From: Candidatus Nitrosopumilus sp.
Lineage (GTDB): Archaea > Thermoproteota > Nitrososphaeria > Nitrososphaerales > Nitrosopumilaceae
Assembly (NCBI GenBank): GCA_024644105.1
Contig: JAHELP010000011.1
Coordinates: forward strand, 1-32,163
DNA length: 32,163 bases
Direction of reading: 5' to 3'
The translations under genes and the position numbers were made by a program. Shown piece after piece: positions 1 to 6,958 of the stretch (within the stretch, counting starts at the first letter, position 1; each line of letters starts with the position of its first letter). Below the pieces are notes generated by a model. That model searched no databases. It worked only from the letters and a program-made list of their open reading frames with translations, and was not told the DNA's origin.

Positions 1-266
1 TTTCAATACCTGATTGGATTAAAAACAATGCTTTATGGTGGTCTCAAGAACAAATTGATGACAGTACATTCATTCAAGGTATTGAATACATGATTAAAAA
101 TAAAATAATTTTAATTCCTAAAATTCAACAAGAAACTTCAACATCTCAGGAAATTCCGTCTTGGATTAGAAATAATGCAGAGTGGTGGGCTGATGGTCAA
201 ATTGATGATAAAACATTTGTTCAAGGCTTGGAATATTTGATAAAAGCTGGAATTTTACGTGTTTGA
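1..266 (+). CDS. C-terminal part of an exported protein with W..NA.WW modules (partial)
   Basis: The reading frame is open from base 3 to a TGA at 264-266, so the start lies outside the window. Two copies of a roughly 40-residue module are visible. Each begins I-P-x-W-I-(K/R)-N-N-A-x-W-W, continues with a Q-I-D-D-x-T-F segment, and ends in a hydrophobic G-(I/L)-E-Y-(M/L)-I helix. The second copy finishes the protein. Such modules are common at the C-termini of predicted surface proteins of Nitrosopumilus and relatives; their function is not established. Two diverged copies end the protein at 1189-2439. An envelope location is inferred from the family and from the neighbouring copy, because the signal peptide is not in view. 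Confidence 0.8.
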   Translation, partial: SIPDWIKNNALWWSQEQIDDSTFIQGIEYMIKNKIILIPKIQQETSTSQEIPSWIRNNAEWWADGQIDDKTFVQGLEYLIKAGILRV

Positions 267-294
267 TTGATTCTGTTCGATCAATGAACCAGTC

Positions 295-306
295 GCTTTA
301 AATTTA
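295..306 (+). promoter_or_regulatory. TATA-like box for the membrane protein/regulator operon
   Basis: An AT-only stretch (TTTAAATTTA) lies about 20 bases before the TTG at 320. No Shine-Dalgarno site is present, which fits a leaderless or very short leader transcript. Confidence 0.45.
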
Positions 307-319
307 AAAAATAACAATT

Positions 320-721
320 TTGATCACTTTGTTTAGACCTGAAAGAATAGTAGAAAGAAAATCAACATTATTCTCAATTGTAGTTACAGGTGTAGTTGCA
401 ATTTTAGCTTTACCGATAATTATACCTCATCTTTTACATGGATATCATTTAGCCCACATCTTTTTGCATGTAGGTGGAATTTCACTTGCAGTATTCATTT
501 CAGTACTTGCAGGATTTGCATATTATCGATTAAGAACAAAACGACTCTTACTTAGTGCAATTGCTTTTACAAATTTTATTGGAGCTGAATTTGTACTGCT
601 TGTAGATGCTACATGGCCATCAATATATGATATTGGTGATATGTCACTTCAGGAAGTAGGACATTTATTGACTTTTGGCACTTTAGGATTATTAGCATTA
701 GGAGTGTTTAGAAATGACTGA
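320..721 (+). CDS. Small multi-pass membrane protein, unknown function
   Basis: This is a 133-residue protein with four predicted membrane helices, at roughly residues 17-39, 43-67, 72-95 and 110-130. The short connecting loops include the basic stretch R-L-R-T-K-R-L. Histidines lie within or near helices 1, 2 and 4. I recognise no family or catalytic motif. The start is a TTG with a TATA-like box upstream. The gene overlaps the next one by 8 bases, so the two are almost certainly co-transcribed with the winged-helix regulator. A membrane-located partner or sensor for that regulator is plausible, but this is inferred from position only. Confidence 0.75.
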   Translation: MITLFRPERIVERKSTLFSIVVTGVVAILALPIIIPHLLHGYHLAHIFLHVGGISLAVFISVLAGFAYYRLRTKRLLLSAIAFTNFIGAEFVLLVDATWPSIYDIGDMSLQEVGHLLTFGTLGLLALGVFRND

Positions 722-1214
722 AAGAGATTTACAATTACAAGAAATCATAGAGCAAAATCCTGGAATTCAATTCCGTGAGATAATGCGTTCATCTGGTTTA
801 AAAAATGGAGTTCTAAGTCATTATTTAGGAAAATTAGAAAAAAGTGGAATTATCAAAGTAATTCGTGGACCACGTCAAACAAGATTCTATTCACCAAAAA
901 TTACAGAAGATGAATCAATTGTAATCAAAGCTTTGCGAAAACAAACTCCCAGGGATTTACTACTTGCATTAATTCAAAATGATGGAATGGAGTTTTCAGA
1001 ATTAGTTAAGGAAGTTAAAAAATCCCCATCAACAGTGTCACTATACTTATCACAAATTATAGAGGATGGATTAGTAGAGATTAGATTTGTTGAACTCAAA
1101 AAAAGATATCATATTAAAGCAAGAGATCTTATTGATAAATTAATTGAAGACTATAGACCAAGCTTGCTTGAGAAACCCACTTCTGGATTTGAAGATATCA
1201 TCAATTCTTTCTAG
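714..1214 (+). CDS. Tandem winged-helix transcriptional regulator
   Basis: The 166-residue protein contains two consecutive winged helix-turn-helix units. The first, about residues 5-62, has a recognition helix near N-G-V-L-S-H-Y-L and a wing ending R-F-Y-S-P. The second, about residues 67-140, has a helix near S-P-S-T-V-S-L-Y-L and a wing ending K-R-Y-H-I. This layout is frequent in archaeal MarR/ArsR-like regulators of membrane-protein operons. The ATG lies inside the end of the membrane-protein gene (8-base overlap), and the exported-protein gene starts before this one ends, so all three form one transcription unit. No ligand-binding or metal motif is visible. DNA binding is well supported; the target is unknown. 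Confidence 0.85.
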   Translation: MTERDLQLQEIIEQNPGIQFREIMRSSGLKNGVLSHYLGKLEKSGIIKVIRGPRQTRFYSPKITEDESIVIKALRKQTPRDLLLALIQNDGMEFSELVKEVKKSPSTVSLYLSQIIEDGLVEIRFVELKKRYHIKARDLIDKLIEDYRPSLLEKPTSGFEDIINSF

Positions 1215-2439
1215 TTCTTTAGCCTCAAAATCAAGTATTATCTTTGCAGGTTTTTTATTTTCTTTAATGTTCATACCTCAAGTCTCTTTTTCAGAAGTAT
1301 TTGTTCCAGAGGATGAATACATTGGTTACTTTGATTCCAATGGAGTCTACACAGTTGTAGGAAATGTAAAAAATGAATATGACTATGCAATAATTCCAAC
1401 CATCACTGTATCAATTCAAGATAATTCAGAGTTATTCTCTAAAACAATTACACATGTGCCATTGGGTTCTGGTGCTGAAATTCCATTTAAAATAAAATTC
1501 CAAAATATCTCTAATGTTCCCATTTTACTTCCAGTCCAATTATCATATGAAAAAACCATCAAAGATGTAATTCCTATAATTGTTCTTTACGATGAAACTC
1601 TGATTAAACACGATGATGGTCATCTGACTGGAAGAATTCAAAATACTGGAGAGCAAACCATCTATAATCCTAAAATTTTTGCAGTAATTCACGGTTATGA
1701 AAAAGTCTTAGACATTGGTCAAAATATTGAATCGATTGAAAAGATTGAGCCTGGTGAAATTTTAGAATTTTCAATGTATCCCGATCCTTCAATCACTGAT
1801 GAAATTTTCTATTATAGCTGTTTTGCACCAGTTGATACTACTGTAATTCCAATCACTGCAAAGAAAAATGAAGGGAATTTTGATTTCAGATATGATTCAG
1901 GAGCATGGTATTCTGCAGCACAATTTGATGAAACAGGAACAATACTCAGTGTTCGTGGATACAACAGTTATCCATTGGAGACATATGCTAATTTTGAATT
2001 CCCCCCGATTTCAGGCAATGAAAAATTTTCTGTTACACTAAATGATGAGCCAGTAGAATTTATTCAAAGTATTGATGAGATGGGATTATGGCATGTTGCA
2101 TTTAACGTAGGACCAACATCACAAGGTACGCTCAAAATTTCAGGTTTTGATAAAGGATTACCTCCAGAATTACCAAAAATTCCACAATGGATTAAAACTA
2201 ATGCAGAATGGTGGAGAACAAACCAAATTTCAGACTCGGAATTTCTTGAAGGAGTAGATTTTCTTTTTGAAAAACAAATTGTATCAGTTCCTCAAAGAGA
2301 AGTAGTTTCAGAATCAAAATGGAGTATCCCTTCATGGGTAAAAGTCTCCGTAGGTTGGTGGTATGAAGACAAAATTTCAGATGATGATTTTCTAAATATA
2401 ATTGAGAATCTTGTTAAAAGAAAAATTATTGTAATCTAA
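1189..2439 (+). CDS. Exported protein with two C-terminal W..WW modules
   Basis: The frame is open from 1144 (TTG), but a TTG at 1189 gives a much better N-terminus: M-K-I-S-S followed by a hydrophobic stretch ending V-S-F-S, a plausible Sec signal peptide. About 300 residues of beta-rich extracellular sequence follow, with phrases typical of Ig-like or CARDB-type domains (V-G-N-V-K-N-E and N-T-G-E-Q-T). The last 85 residues hold two diverged modules, I-P-Q-W-I-K-T-N-A-E-W-W and I-P-S-W-V-K-V-S-V-G-W-W, related to the two complete ones at the left edge of the window. The gene overlaps the regulator upstream. It is probably a surface or pseudoperiplasmic protein. Its binding partner is unknown, and the exact start is uncertain between 1144, 1168 and 1189. 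Confidence 0.75.
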   Translation: MKISSILSSSLASKSSIIFAGFLFSLMFIPQVSFSEVFVPEDEYIGYFDSNGVYTVVGNVKNEYDYAIIPTITVSIQDNSELFSKTITHVPLGSGAEIPFKIKFQNISNVPILLPVQLSYEKTIKDVIPIIVLYDETLIKHDDGHLTGRIQNTGEQTIYNPKIFAVIHGYEKVLDIGQNIESIEKIEPGEILEFSMYPDPSITDEIFYYSCFAPVDTTVIPITAKKNEGNFDFRYDSGAWYSAAQFDETGTILSVRGYNSYPLETYANFEFPPISGNEKFSVTLNDEPVEFIQSIDEMGLWHVAFNVGPTSQGTLKISGFDKGLPPELPKIPQWIKTNAEWWRTNQISDSEFLEGVDFLFEKQIVSVPQREVVSESKWSIPSWVKVSVGWWYEDKISDDDFLNIIENLVKRKIIVI

Positions 2440-2451
2440 GTGGTACATTCG
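2440..2451 (+). repeat. GTGGTACATTCG element, left copy
   Basis: Directly after the stop codon at 2437-2439, the 11-mer TGGTACATTCG occupies 2441-2451. Its exact reverse complement lies at 3185-3195, so the pair flanks the CHRD gene. It sits just upstream of the TATA-like box of that gene. Confidence 0.55.
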
Positions 2452-2467
2452 ACGAATAATCCAGATC

Positions 2468-2477
2468 TATTTAATAA
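2468..2477 (+). promoter_or_regulatory. TATA-like box for the CHRD gene
   Basis: CTATTTAATA is centred about 26 bases before the ATG at 2499, the spacing expected for a leaderless archaeal transcript. No Shine-Dalgarno site lies between box and ATG. Confidence 0.6.
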
Positions 2478-2498
2478 AAAATTTCTAAATTACTTTTA

Positions 2499-3140
2499 AT
2501 GCAAACAAAAAGAAGCATGCTAGTATTTTCACTAGCAACAATACTTGCTCTTTCTGCAGTCTCTGTAATTTCATTACAAGAAGCAGAAGCAGCAGATGAC
2601 AAGTGGAAGTTTAAGAAAGATCCAAGCTTTATTGCAACACTAAGTACAGTTCCTTCTACACCTGAGGGTTTTGAGGGTACTGCAACAGCCAAATTTTGGT
2701 TGGATAAAAATGGTGAAGCTCTAAAGTATAAAATTTCCATTGATAATATGGATATTAGTGGTGGAGCAACTTCAGATACATCTGATGATGTTACTAAATT
2801 ACATCTTCATGAATCACACCACGGAGCACACGTTCTAAATGTCTACAAAGCACCTGGAGAAGATGATAATAATTTAGTTGTAAAACCAACTAAAGGAATT
2901 ATCAAAGGAATTTGGGATGATAGTGATGAGAACCAAACTTATGGTGGTCACAATAACTCCGAAACCTTGACCTCACAACTAAAGAATCTGTGTGAAGGAG
3001 AACTCTTTACAATGATTCATGGTGCTGGTGGCGCAGGAGTTCTCAAAGGAGACATTGCACCAACAAATGAAGGCGAAAAAATCTGTAAAAAATTAGATAA
3101 AAAAGGCCTTCTTGATGGTGGAATGGAAGAAGAACACTAA
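2499..3140 (+). CDS. Exported CHRD-domain protein
   Basis: The 213-residue protein begins with a clear signal peptide (M-Q-T-K-R-S, a hydrophobic core, then E-A-E-A-A near residue 32). About residues 42-180 look like a CHRD domain. They contain A-T-L-S-T-V-P-S-T, then G-T-A-T-A-K-F-W and Y-K-I-S-I-D-N, a histidine-rich L-H-L-H-E-S-H-H-G-A-H segment, and near the end M-I-H-G-A-G-G-A-G-V-L-K-G-D-I. CHRD domains occur in chordin and in many microbial exported proteins of unknown role. The H-L-H-E-S-H-H-G-A-H cluster could bind metal, which is my inference. The gene stands alone, with its own promoter and a T-rich end. Confidence 0.85.
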   Translation: MQTKRSMLVFSLATILALSAVSVISLQEAEAADDKWKFKKDPSFIATLSTVPSTPEGFEGTATAKFWLDKNGEALKYKISIDNMDISGGATSDTSDDVTKLHLHESHHGAHVLNVYKAPGEDDNNLVVKPTKGIIKGIWDDSDENQTYGGHNNSETLTSQLKNLCEGELFTMIHGAGGAGVLKGDIAPTNEGEKICKKLDKKGLLDGGMEEEH

Positions 3141-3150
3141 TCCTAGTACA

Positions 3151-3173
3151 TCTTTTATTTTTCTTATTTTTTT
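3151..3173 (+). terminator. T-rich transcription terminator after the CHRD gene
   Basis: A run dominated by T (TCTTTTATTTTTCTTATTTT and beyond) starts 10 bases after the stop. Poly-T tracts without a strong hairpin are typical archaeal terminators. Confidence 0.5.
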
Positions 3174-3184
3174 AATACATCTAA

Positions 3185-3195
3185 CGAATGTACCA
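3185..3195 (-). repeat. CGAATGTACCA element, right copy (inverted)
   Basis: This is the exact reverse complement of 2441-2451. It lies after the T-rich terminator of the CHRD gene and in opposite orientation. Confidence 0.55.
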
Positions 3196-3222
3196 ATTTT
3201 GTTTTAATCTACAAGTCCATAG

Positions 3223-3284
3223 ATTTCTCATACAAGCCATAGTTAGGTGAGAAACATAGGAGTCATTTTGGTAGTCGTTTCTCA
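3223..3284 (+). promoter_or_regulatory. Three-arm repeat able to form two exclusive hairpins
   Basis: TTTCTCA (3224-3230) can pair with TGAGAAA (3248-3254). Alternatively TGAGAAAC (3248-3255) can pair with GTTTCTCA (3277-3284). The middle arm is shared, so only one hairpin can form at a time. The element lies 60 to 120 bases before the rhomboid gene in the 206-base gap 3141-3346. It could be a transcribed leader structure, a small RNA or an operator. I see nothing else in this gap apart from the terminator and the repeat listed separately. Confidence 0.35.
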
Positions 3285-3346
3285 TCTTATTTTTTTATTA
3301 TATTGAATAATCTTATTATACAATTTTTCTAGAGTCTAATCATCAA

Positions 3347-4114
3347 ATGTTTCCATTAAGAGATGAAAATCCTACTACTCCAGGATTCAAACCTAAAGTA
3401 ACATACGCGCTAATCATCGTAAATGTAATTGTATTTTTTATGGAAGTTGCATATACAGGACAATTTTTTGATTTTTCTAATCAAAATGCATTTGTAATGT
3501 TTTACAACTGGGGTGCAGTTCCTGCTTGTGTTACAGGAGAATTTAGTGCAATAGATACAGGAAATGGAGTAATACAATGTCCCGCATTTCCAGAAATTTC
3601 TTTACTAACTTCTACATTCATGCATGGTGGTTTACTTCATCTTGGTGGTAATATCTGGTTCTTGTGGATCTTTGGTGATAACATTGAATACAAATTTGGT
3701 AAAATAAAATATCTAGGAATTTATTTAATGTGGGGAATTGCTGCAGGACTAATTCACATACTTGGAGATACTAGTAGTGCAATTCCTGCAGTTGGAGCCT
3801 CTGGTGCAATTTCAGGTGTATTGGGTGCATATTTGATTATGTTCCCAAGAGCTAGAATACAGACTTTCATGATGCTTGGTTTCTTTTGGAGAATGATGCA
3901 TATTCAGGCTCGTTGGTTCTTACCTTTTTGGTTAGTATTCCAAAACTTACTTCCATTTTTCATTGGTGGATTTGGTGTTGCAGGAGGTGGAGTAGCATAT
4001 CTTGCACACATTGGTGGATTTGTTGTTGGTTTAGGAACTGGATATCTCTACAAAAAAATGTACAGTACTGATTCCACTTATGGTACACGTTATGGTTACA
4101 GACCAGATTATTGA
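3347..4114 (+). CDS. Rhomboid-family intramembrane serine protease
   Basis: The 255-residue membrane protein carries the rhomboid signature. H98 and N102 lie in the segment H-L-G-G-N-I-W-F-L (oxyanion-side residues), the catalytic Ser152 is in G-A-S-G-A-I-S-G, and the partner His221 is in L-A-H-I-G-G-F-V-V-G. The catalytic dyad is therefore complete. Six membrane helices can be placed, with a periplasmic-side loop of about 45 residues after helix 1 that contains two cysteines (C61, C78). Rhomboids cut transmembrane substrates within the membrane; no substrate is suggested by the neighbours. The ATG at 3347 has an AT-rich stretch at about 3295-3320. The tyrosine-rich cytoplasmic tail (Y-G-T-R-Y-G-Y) is unremarkable. 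Confidence 0.92.
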   Translation: MFPLRDENPTTPGFKPKVTYALIIVNVIVFFMEVAYTGQFFDFSNQNAFVMFYNWGAVPACVTGEFSAIDTGNGVIQCPAFPEISLLTSTFMHGGLLHLGGNIWFLWIFGDNIEYKFGKIKYLGIYLMWGIAAGLIHILGDTSSAIPAVGASGAISGVLGAYLIMFPRARIQTFMMLGFFWRMMHIQARWFLPFWLVFQNLLPFFIGGFGVAGGGVAYLAHIGGFVVGLGTGYLYKKMYSTDSTYGTRYGYRPDY

Positions 4115-4147
4115 AAGAATAAATTCCTGAATTTCTTTGAATCTCTC

Positions 4148-4324
4148 ATGCCTTTGATAACTGTGTCAATGTATCCTGGTAGAACTCAGGAGCAAAAAGA
4201 CGAATACGCAAAAGCAATCACAAAATCAGCAGTTGATATTCTAAAAACAAAAGAAAGTCATGTTATTGTTGTTTTTGAAGACAATCCTAAAGAAAATTGG
4301 TTTTTGGCTGGAAACCAACTTTAA
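4148..4324 (+). CDS. Small 4-oxalocrotonate-tautomerase-like protein
   Basis: This short gene encodes 58 residues. It begins M-P-L-I-T-V, giving the N-terminal proline (after Met removal) that is the catalytic base of the tautomerase superfamily. It continues with P-G-R-T-Q-E-Q-K and ends F-E-D-N-P-K-E-N-W-F-L-A-G, a good match to the conserved E-x-P-K-E-N-W-x-x-G end of 4-OT-like proteins. The length fits the 58-65 residues usual for the family. A TATA-like AGAATAAATTC lies about 26 bases before the ATG. The physiological substrate is unknown in archaea. It stands alone between the rhomboid gene and a hairpin. Confidence 0.88.
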   Translation: MPLITVSMYPGRTQEQKDEYAKAITKSAVDILKTKESHVIVVFEDNPKENWFLAGNQL

Positions 4325-4340
4325 TTATTTTTAAAAATAT

Positions 4341-4367
4341 TTGACTGGAAAATATCCCCCCAGTCAA
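4341..4367 (+). terminator. Hairpin after the tautomerase gene
   Basis: TTGACTGG (4341-4348) pairs perfectly with CCAGTCAA (4360-4367) across an 11-base loop. It starts 16 bases after the stop codon. No T-run follows, so it may stabilise the 3' end or bind a protein rather than act as a classical terminator. Confidence 0.4.
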
Positions 4368-4430
4368 GGGATGACATACACACTATGATCGGTTTGTATT
4401 GTATAGTATGAATTTACTTAAGAAGAAAAT

Positions 4431-4451
4431 GGTACATTTCTGATTTGTACC
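4431..4451 (+). promoter_or_regulatory. GGTACA(9)TGTACC palindrome before the amidase gene
   Basis: GGTACA (4431-4436) and TGTACC (4446-4451) form an inverted repeat with a 9-base spacer, just upstream of the TATA-like TTTATCCTTTTA. This is the position and shape of a protein operator. Its core is shared with the TGGTACATTCG elements around the CHRD gene. Confidence 0.45.
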
Positions 4452-4473
4452 ACAAGTTTATCCTTTTATTGTA

Positions 4474-5298
4474 ATGTCAACAACCAATTGCATGAAAGTA
4501 GCTGTAGTTCAATTCAAGGCCTCAACAAACAAGGAAACTAACCTTAAAAAAATTATCTCATACATTTCAAAAGCAGCATCAAAGAATGCAACACTTTGTG
4601 CTTTTCCAGAGTTTATGATGTTTTATACAAGCTCATCACAAAGTTCAAAACAACTAGCAAGCTTGGCTGAAACTATCAAAGGAAACTTTGTTACAACTAT
4701 AGCAAAAGCTGCAAAAGAAAACAAAATTCAAGTTGTAGGTTCATTTTATGAGAAGAGTAGAACAAAAGATAGAGTTTATGATACTGCGTTTGTTATTGAC
4801 AAATCAGGTAAGGTAATCTCTACTTATCGTAAAATACATCTCTATGATGCATTAGGATTCAGAGAGTCAGACAAAATGATTTCAGGCTCAAAAATATCAA
4901 AACCAATCAACACATCAATTGGTAAACTTGGAATGATGATTTGTTATGATTTACGATTTCCTGAGATGTCAAGATCTCTTGCTGCAGCTGGCTCTGAAGT
5001 ATTAGTTGCACCATCAGCTTGGGTCAAAGGAAACATGAAAGAAGAACATTGGATAACAATTAACAAAACACGTGCTATTGAGAATGGTTGCTATGTAATT
5101 GCACCAGACCAAGTTGGAAATATCTACTGTGGACGAAGTCTAGTAGTTGATCCCTATGGAAAAATTCTCCTTGATATGAAAAAGAAGCAAGGAATTAGTT
5201 TTGTAAATATAGATTTAAACAAAGTTAAACAAACAAGAAAAATTTTACCTTTACTAAAGAATAGAAGAACTGATGTTTATCCTACTTTGAAGGCTTAG
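4474..5298 (+). CDS. Carbon-nitrogen hydrolase (nitrilase superfamily)
   Basis: The 274-residue protein contains the nitrilase catalytic triad: Glu46 in F-P-E-F, Lys120 in Y-R-K-I-H-L-Y-D, and Cys157 in C-Y-D-L-R-F-P-E. The C-Y-D-L-R-F-P-E form and the overall length are typical of the Nit1/Nit2 branch, which contains omega-amidase and deaminated-glutathione amidase. It is therefore probably a cytosolic amidase removing toxic keto-amide products, although the exact substrate is not certain. The start is ambiguous. The ATG at 4474 adds six residues to M-K-V-A-V-V-Q-F, whose ATG at 4492 is the usual family start and lies about 26 bases after the AT-rich CTTTTATTG. The 3' end overlaps the convergent zinc-finger gene by 17 bases. 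Confidence 0.9.
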   Translation: MSTTNCMKVAVVQFKASTNKETNLKKIISYISKAASKNATLCAFPEFMMFYTSSSQSSKQLASLAETIKGNFVTTIAKAAKENKIQVVGSFYEKSRTKDRVYDTAFVIDKSGKVISTYRKIHLYDALGFRESDKMISGSKISKPINTSIGKLGMMICYDLRFPEMSRSLAAAGSEVLVAPSAWVKGNMKEEHWITINKTRAIENGCYVIAPDQVGNIYCGRSLVVDPYGKILLDMKKKQGISFVNIDLNKVKQTRKILPLLKNRRTDVYPTLKA

Positions 5299-5746
5299 TC
5301 TTTCTGCTTTCACAGTTATAATTTCCACATTGTTTAGTCCATTTTTGATTTCGCGAATAACGAAAAATTATCATCGGCCATTGGCATACTATACATGGCA
5401 TCTTTGTTGCACGCATTCTTGCTTTTTGTAATAAAGGAGATGATGCTTTGCATCCACCATAAAAGTTTGAACAACCCATGAATCGCTTTCTTGTTGCTTT
5501 TGATCTAATTACCATCAATTCTCCTAGTTTACATTCAGGGCATGGCACCAACCCATTTTTGGGAGAATTTGTTCCAAGAATTATGTATTTTCTCTCTTTT
5601 GATGACCAGGAAAGAAATCCATTACTATCAAAATATTGAATTATTTCTTTTTTGAAGATACTAGTTTTTGATTTTGTAGTTTTGACTACATGTCTCATTA
5701 CAGGTTTTTTGATCTGAACAGTTTTGAGATTTGATTTTCTTGGCAT
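5282..5746 (-). CDS. Topoisomerase-type C4 zinc-finger protein
   Basis: The 154-residue basic protein has two four-cysteine units. The first (C69, C72, C92, C99) has the form C-P-E-C ... R-F-M-G-C-S-N ... G-G-C-K, which is the C-terminal zinc finger of bacterial-type DNA topoisomerase I. The second (C118, C121, C140, C145) is a related finger. The first 55 residues are lysine-rich and probably contact nucleic acid. There is no topoisomerase catalytic domain, so this is a stand-alone finger protein. Single-stranded DNA or RNA binding is inferred. It is transcribed towards the nitrilase gene, sharing its last 17 bases, and divergently from the thiolase. Confidence 0.8.
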   Translation of the reverse strand: MPRKSNLKTVQIKKPVMRHVVKTTKSKTSIFKKEIIQYFDSNGFLSWSSKERKYIILGTNSPKNGLVPCPECKLGELMVIRSKATRKRFMGCSNFYGGCKASSPLLQKARMRATKMPCIVCQWPMIIFRYSRNQKWTKQCGNYNCESRKTKPSK

Positions 5747-5772
5747 TTTCTATGATGAATTTACTAAAACAA

Positions 5773-5780
5773 TTTTTATA
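5773..5780 (+). promoter_or_regulatory. TATA-like box for the thiolase operon
   Basis: TTTTTATA lies 47 bases or less from both divergent genes. It is 27 bases before the GTG at 5803 and 18 before the GTG at 5794, which favours 5803 as the start if the mRNA is leaderless. Confidence 0.45.
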
Positions 5781-5793
5781 GGGAAATGGGTCA

Positions 5794-6957
5794 GTGACAT
5801 TTGTGGAAAAGGTTTGTGTTCTTGGCGCTGGTAGCACCAAATATGGAAAATTAAGTGAAAGTATTGCCGATATTACTACTCAGGCATCAGTTTCAGCCAT
5901 AGAAAGCGCAGGGATAGAACCTAAAGATATCAAAGCCTCTTACATTTCAAATGTTTTCGGAGTGGCCGATAAACAAGTCCACATTGGTCCAGTATTAATG
6001 AGTAGATTAGGAATTCCAGATAAACCATCATTAACAATAGAGTCTGCATGTGGCAGTGGTTCTGTATCTTTTAGAGAAGCATATGCAAACGTTGCAGCAG
6101 GATTTTATGATTGTCTTGTAGTAACTGGTGTCGAGAAAGTAACTCATACAGGAACCGAATGGACCACAACTTACTTTGCATACTGTTCAGACTTTTTCTA
6201 TGAAGGTCAAGCAGGTGCATCATTTCCTGGTTTATTTGCATCAATGGCAAGAGCTTACTTGACGGAGTTTGATGCAACTGAAGAAGACTTTGCAGCAGTT
6301 GCAGTAAAGAATCATGATAATGGATTTTTAAATCCTAAAGCACACATGCAAAAGAAAATTACTGTTGATGATGTAATGAAATCTGCAGTAGTTGCTAGTC
6401 CTCTAAAACTTTATGACTGCTGTCCATTCTCTGATGGAGCAAGTTCTGTTATTTTATGTTCTGAAAAGTTTGCAAAAGAAAATGGTGGTGACTATGTTGA
6501 AGTAATAGGTTCAGGTAGAGGTGGTTCACCAGCTGCATTACAAGGACGTGAACACTTGACAACAATCCCAAGTACAAAGCTTGCAGCAGCTGATGCATAC
6601 AAAATGGCAGGTATTACTGCAAAAGATATTGACTTTGCAGAAGTTCATGATTGCTTTACAATTGCAGAAGTAGTTGATACAGAAGACTTGGGATTCTTTG
6701 ATAAAGGTCAAGGCATTCAAGCTGTTCGTGAAGGTAGAACAAAATTAAATTCTGATATTTCTATTAATCCATCAGGTGGTCTTAAATCAAAAGGACATCC
6801 AATTGGTGCTACAGGAGTTGGACAAGTAGTAGAAGTGTATGATCAACTTACCGGAAGAGCTGGTGCAAGAACTGTAAAGGATGCAAAAATTGGTTTAACT
6901 CATAACTTTGGCGCAACTGGTGCTAGTTGTGCTGTTCACGTGTTCCAAAGTGTGTAA
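5794..6957 (+). CDS. Thiolase (acetyl-CoA acetyltransferase type)
   Basis: The 387-residue protein is of the SCP2/archaeal thiolase type. The nucleophilic Cys86 lies in E-S-A-C-G-S-G-S, His335 in K-G-H-P-I-G-A-T-G, and the second cysteine C379 in the G-A-T-G-A-S-C-A-V-H end motif, so a full active set is present. It is followed one base later by a DUF35 zinc-ribbon/OB-fold protein. In archaea such pairs form a complex that makes acetoacetyl-CoA for mevalonate synthesis. In ammonia-oxidising archaea a thiolase is also needed to cleave acetoacetyl-CoA at the end of the 3-hydroxypropionate/4-hydroxybutyrate cycle. Sequence alone does not separate these roles. The start may be GTG 5794 or GTG 5803 (M-E-K-V-C-V-L). 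Confidence 0.92.
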   Translation: MTFVEKVCVLGAGSTKYGKLSESIADITTQASVSAIESAGIEPKDIKASYISNVFGVADKQVHIGPVLMSRLGIPDKPSLTIESACGSGSVSFREAYANVAAGFYDCLVVTGVEKVTHTGTEWTTTYFAYCSDFFYEGQAGASFPGLFASMARAYLTEFDATEEDFAAVAVKNHDNGFLNPKAHMQKKITVDDVMKSAVVASPLKLYDCCPFSDGASSVILCSEKFAKENGGDYVEVIGSGRGGSPAALQGREHLTTIPSTKLAAADAYKMAGITAKDIDFAEVHDCFTIAEVVDTEDLGFFDKGQGIQAVREGRTKLNSDISINPSGGLKSKGHPIGATGVGQVVEVYDQLTGRAGARTVKDAKIGLTHNFGATGASCAVHVFQSV

Positions 6958-6958
6958 A

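Noticed and set aside
1144-1188. Longer N-terminus of the exported protein from TTG 1144
   Set aside because: It puts about 15 non-hydrophobic residues before the signal peptide and lies wholly inside the regulator gene; TTG 1189 gives a normal signal peptide.
2471-2740. Minus-strand open frame over the CHRD gene
   Set aside because: It is the complement of a clear signal peptide and CHRD start and has no recognisable features.
6908-6958. Upstream extension of the DUF35 gene
   Set aside because: The extra residues are only a shifted reading of the thiolase end; the ATG at 6959 begins the conserved protein.
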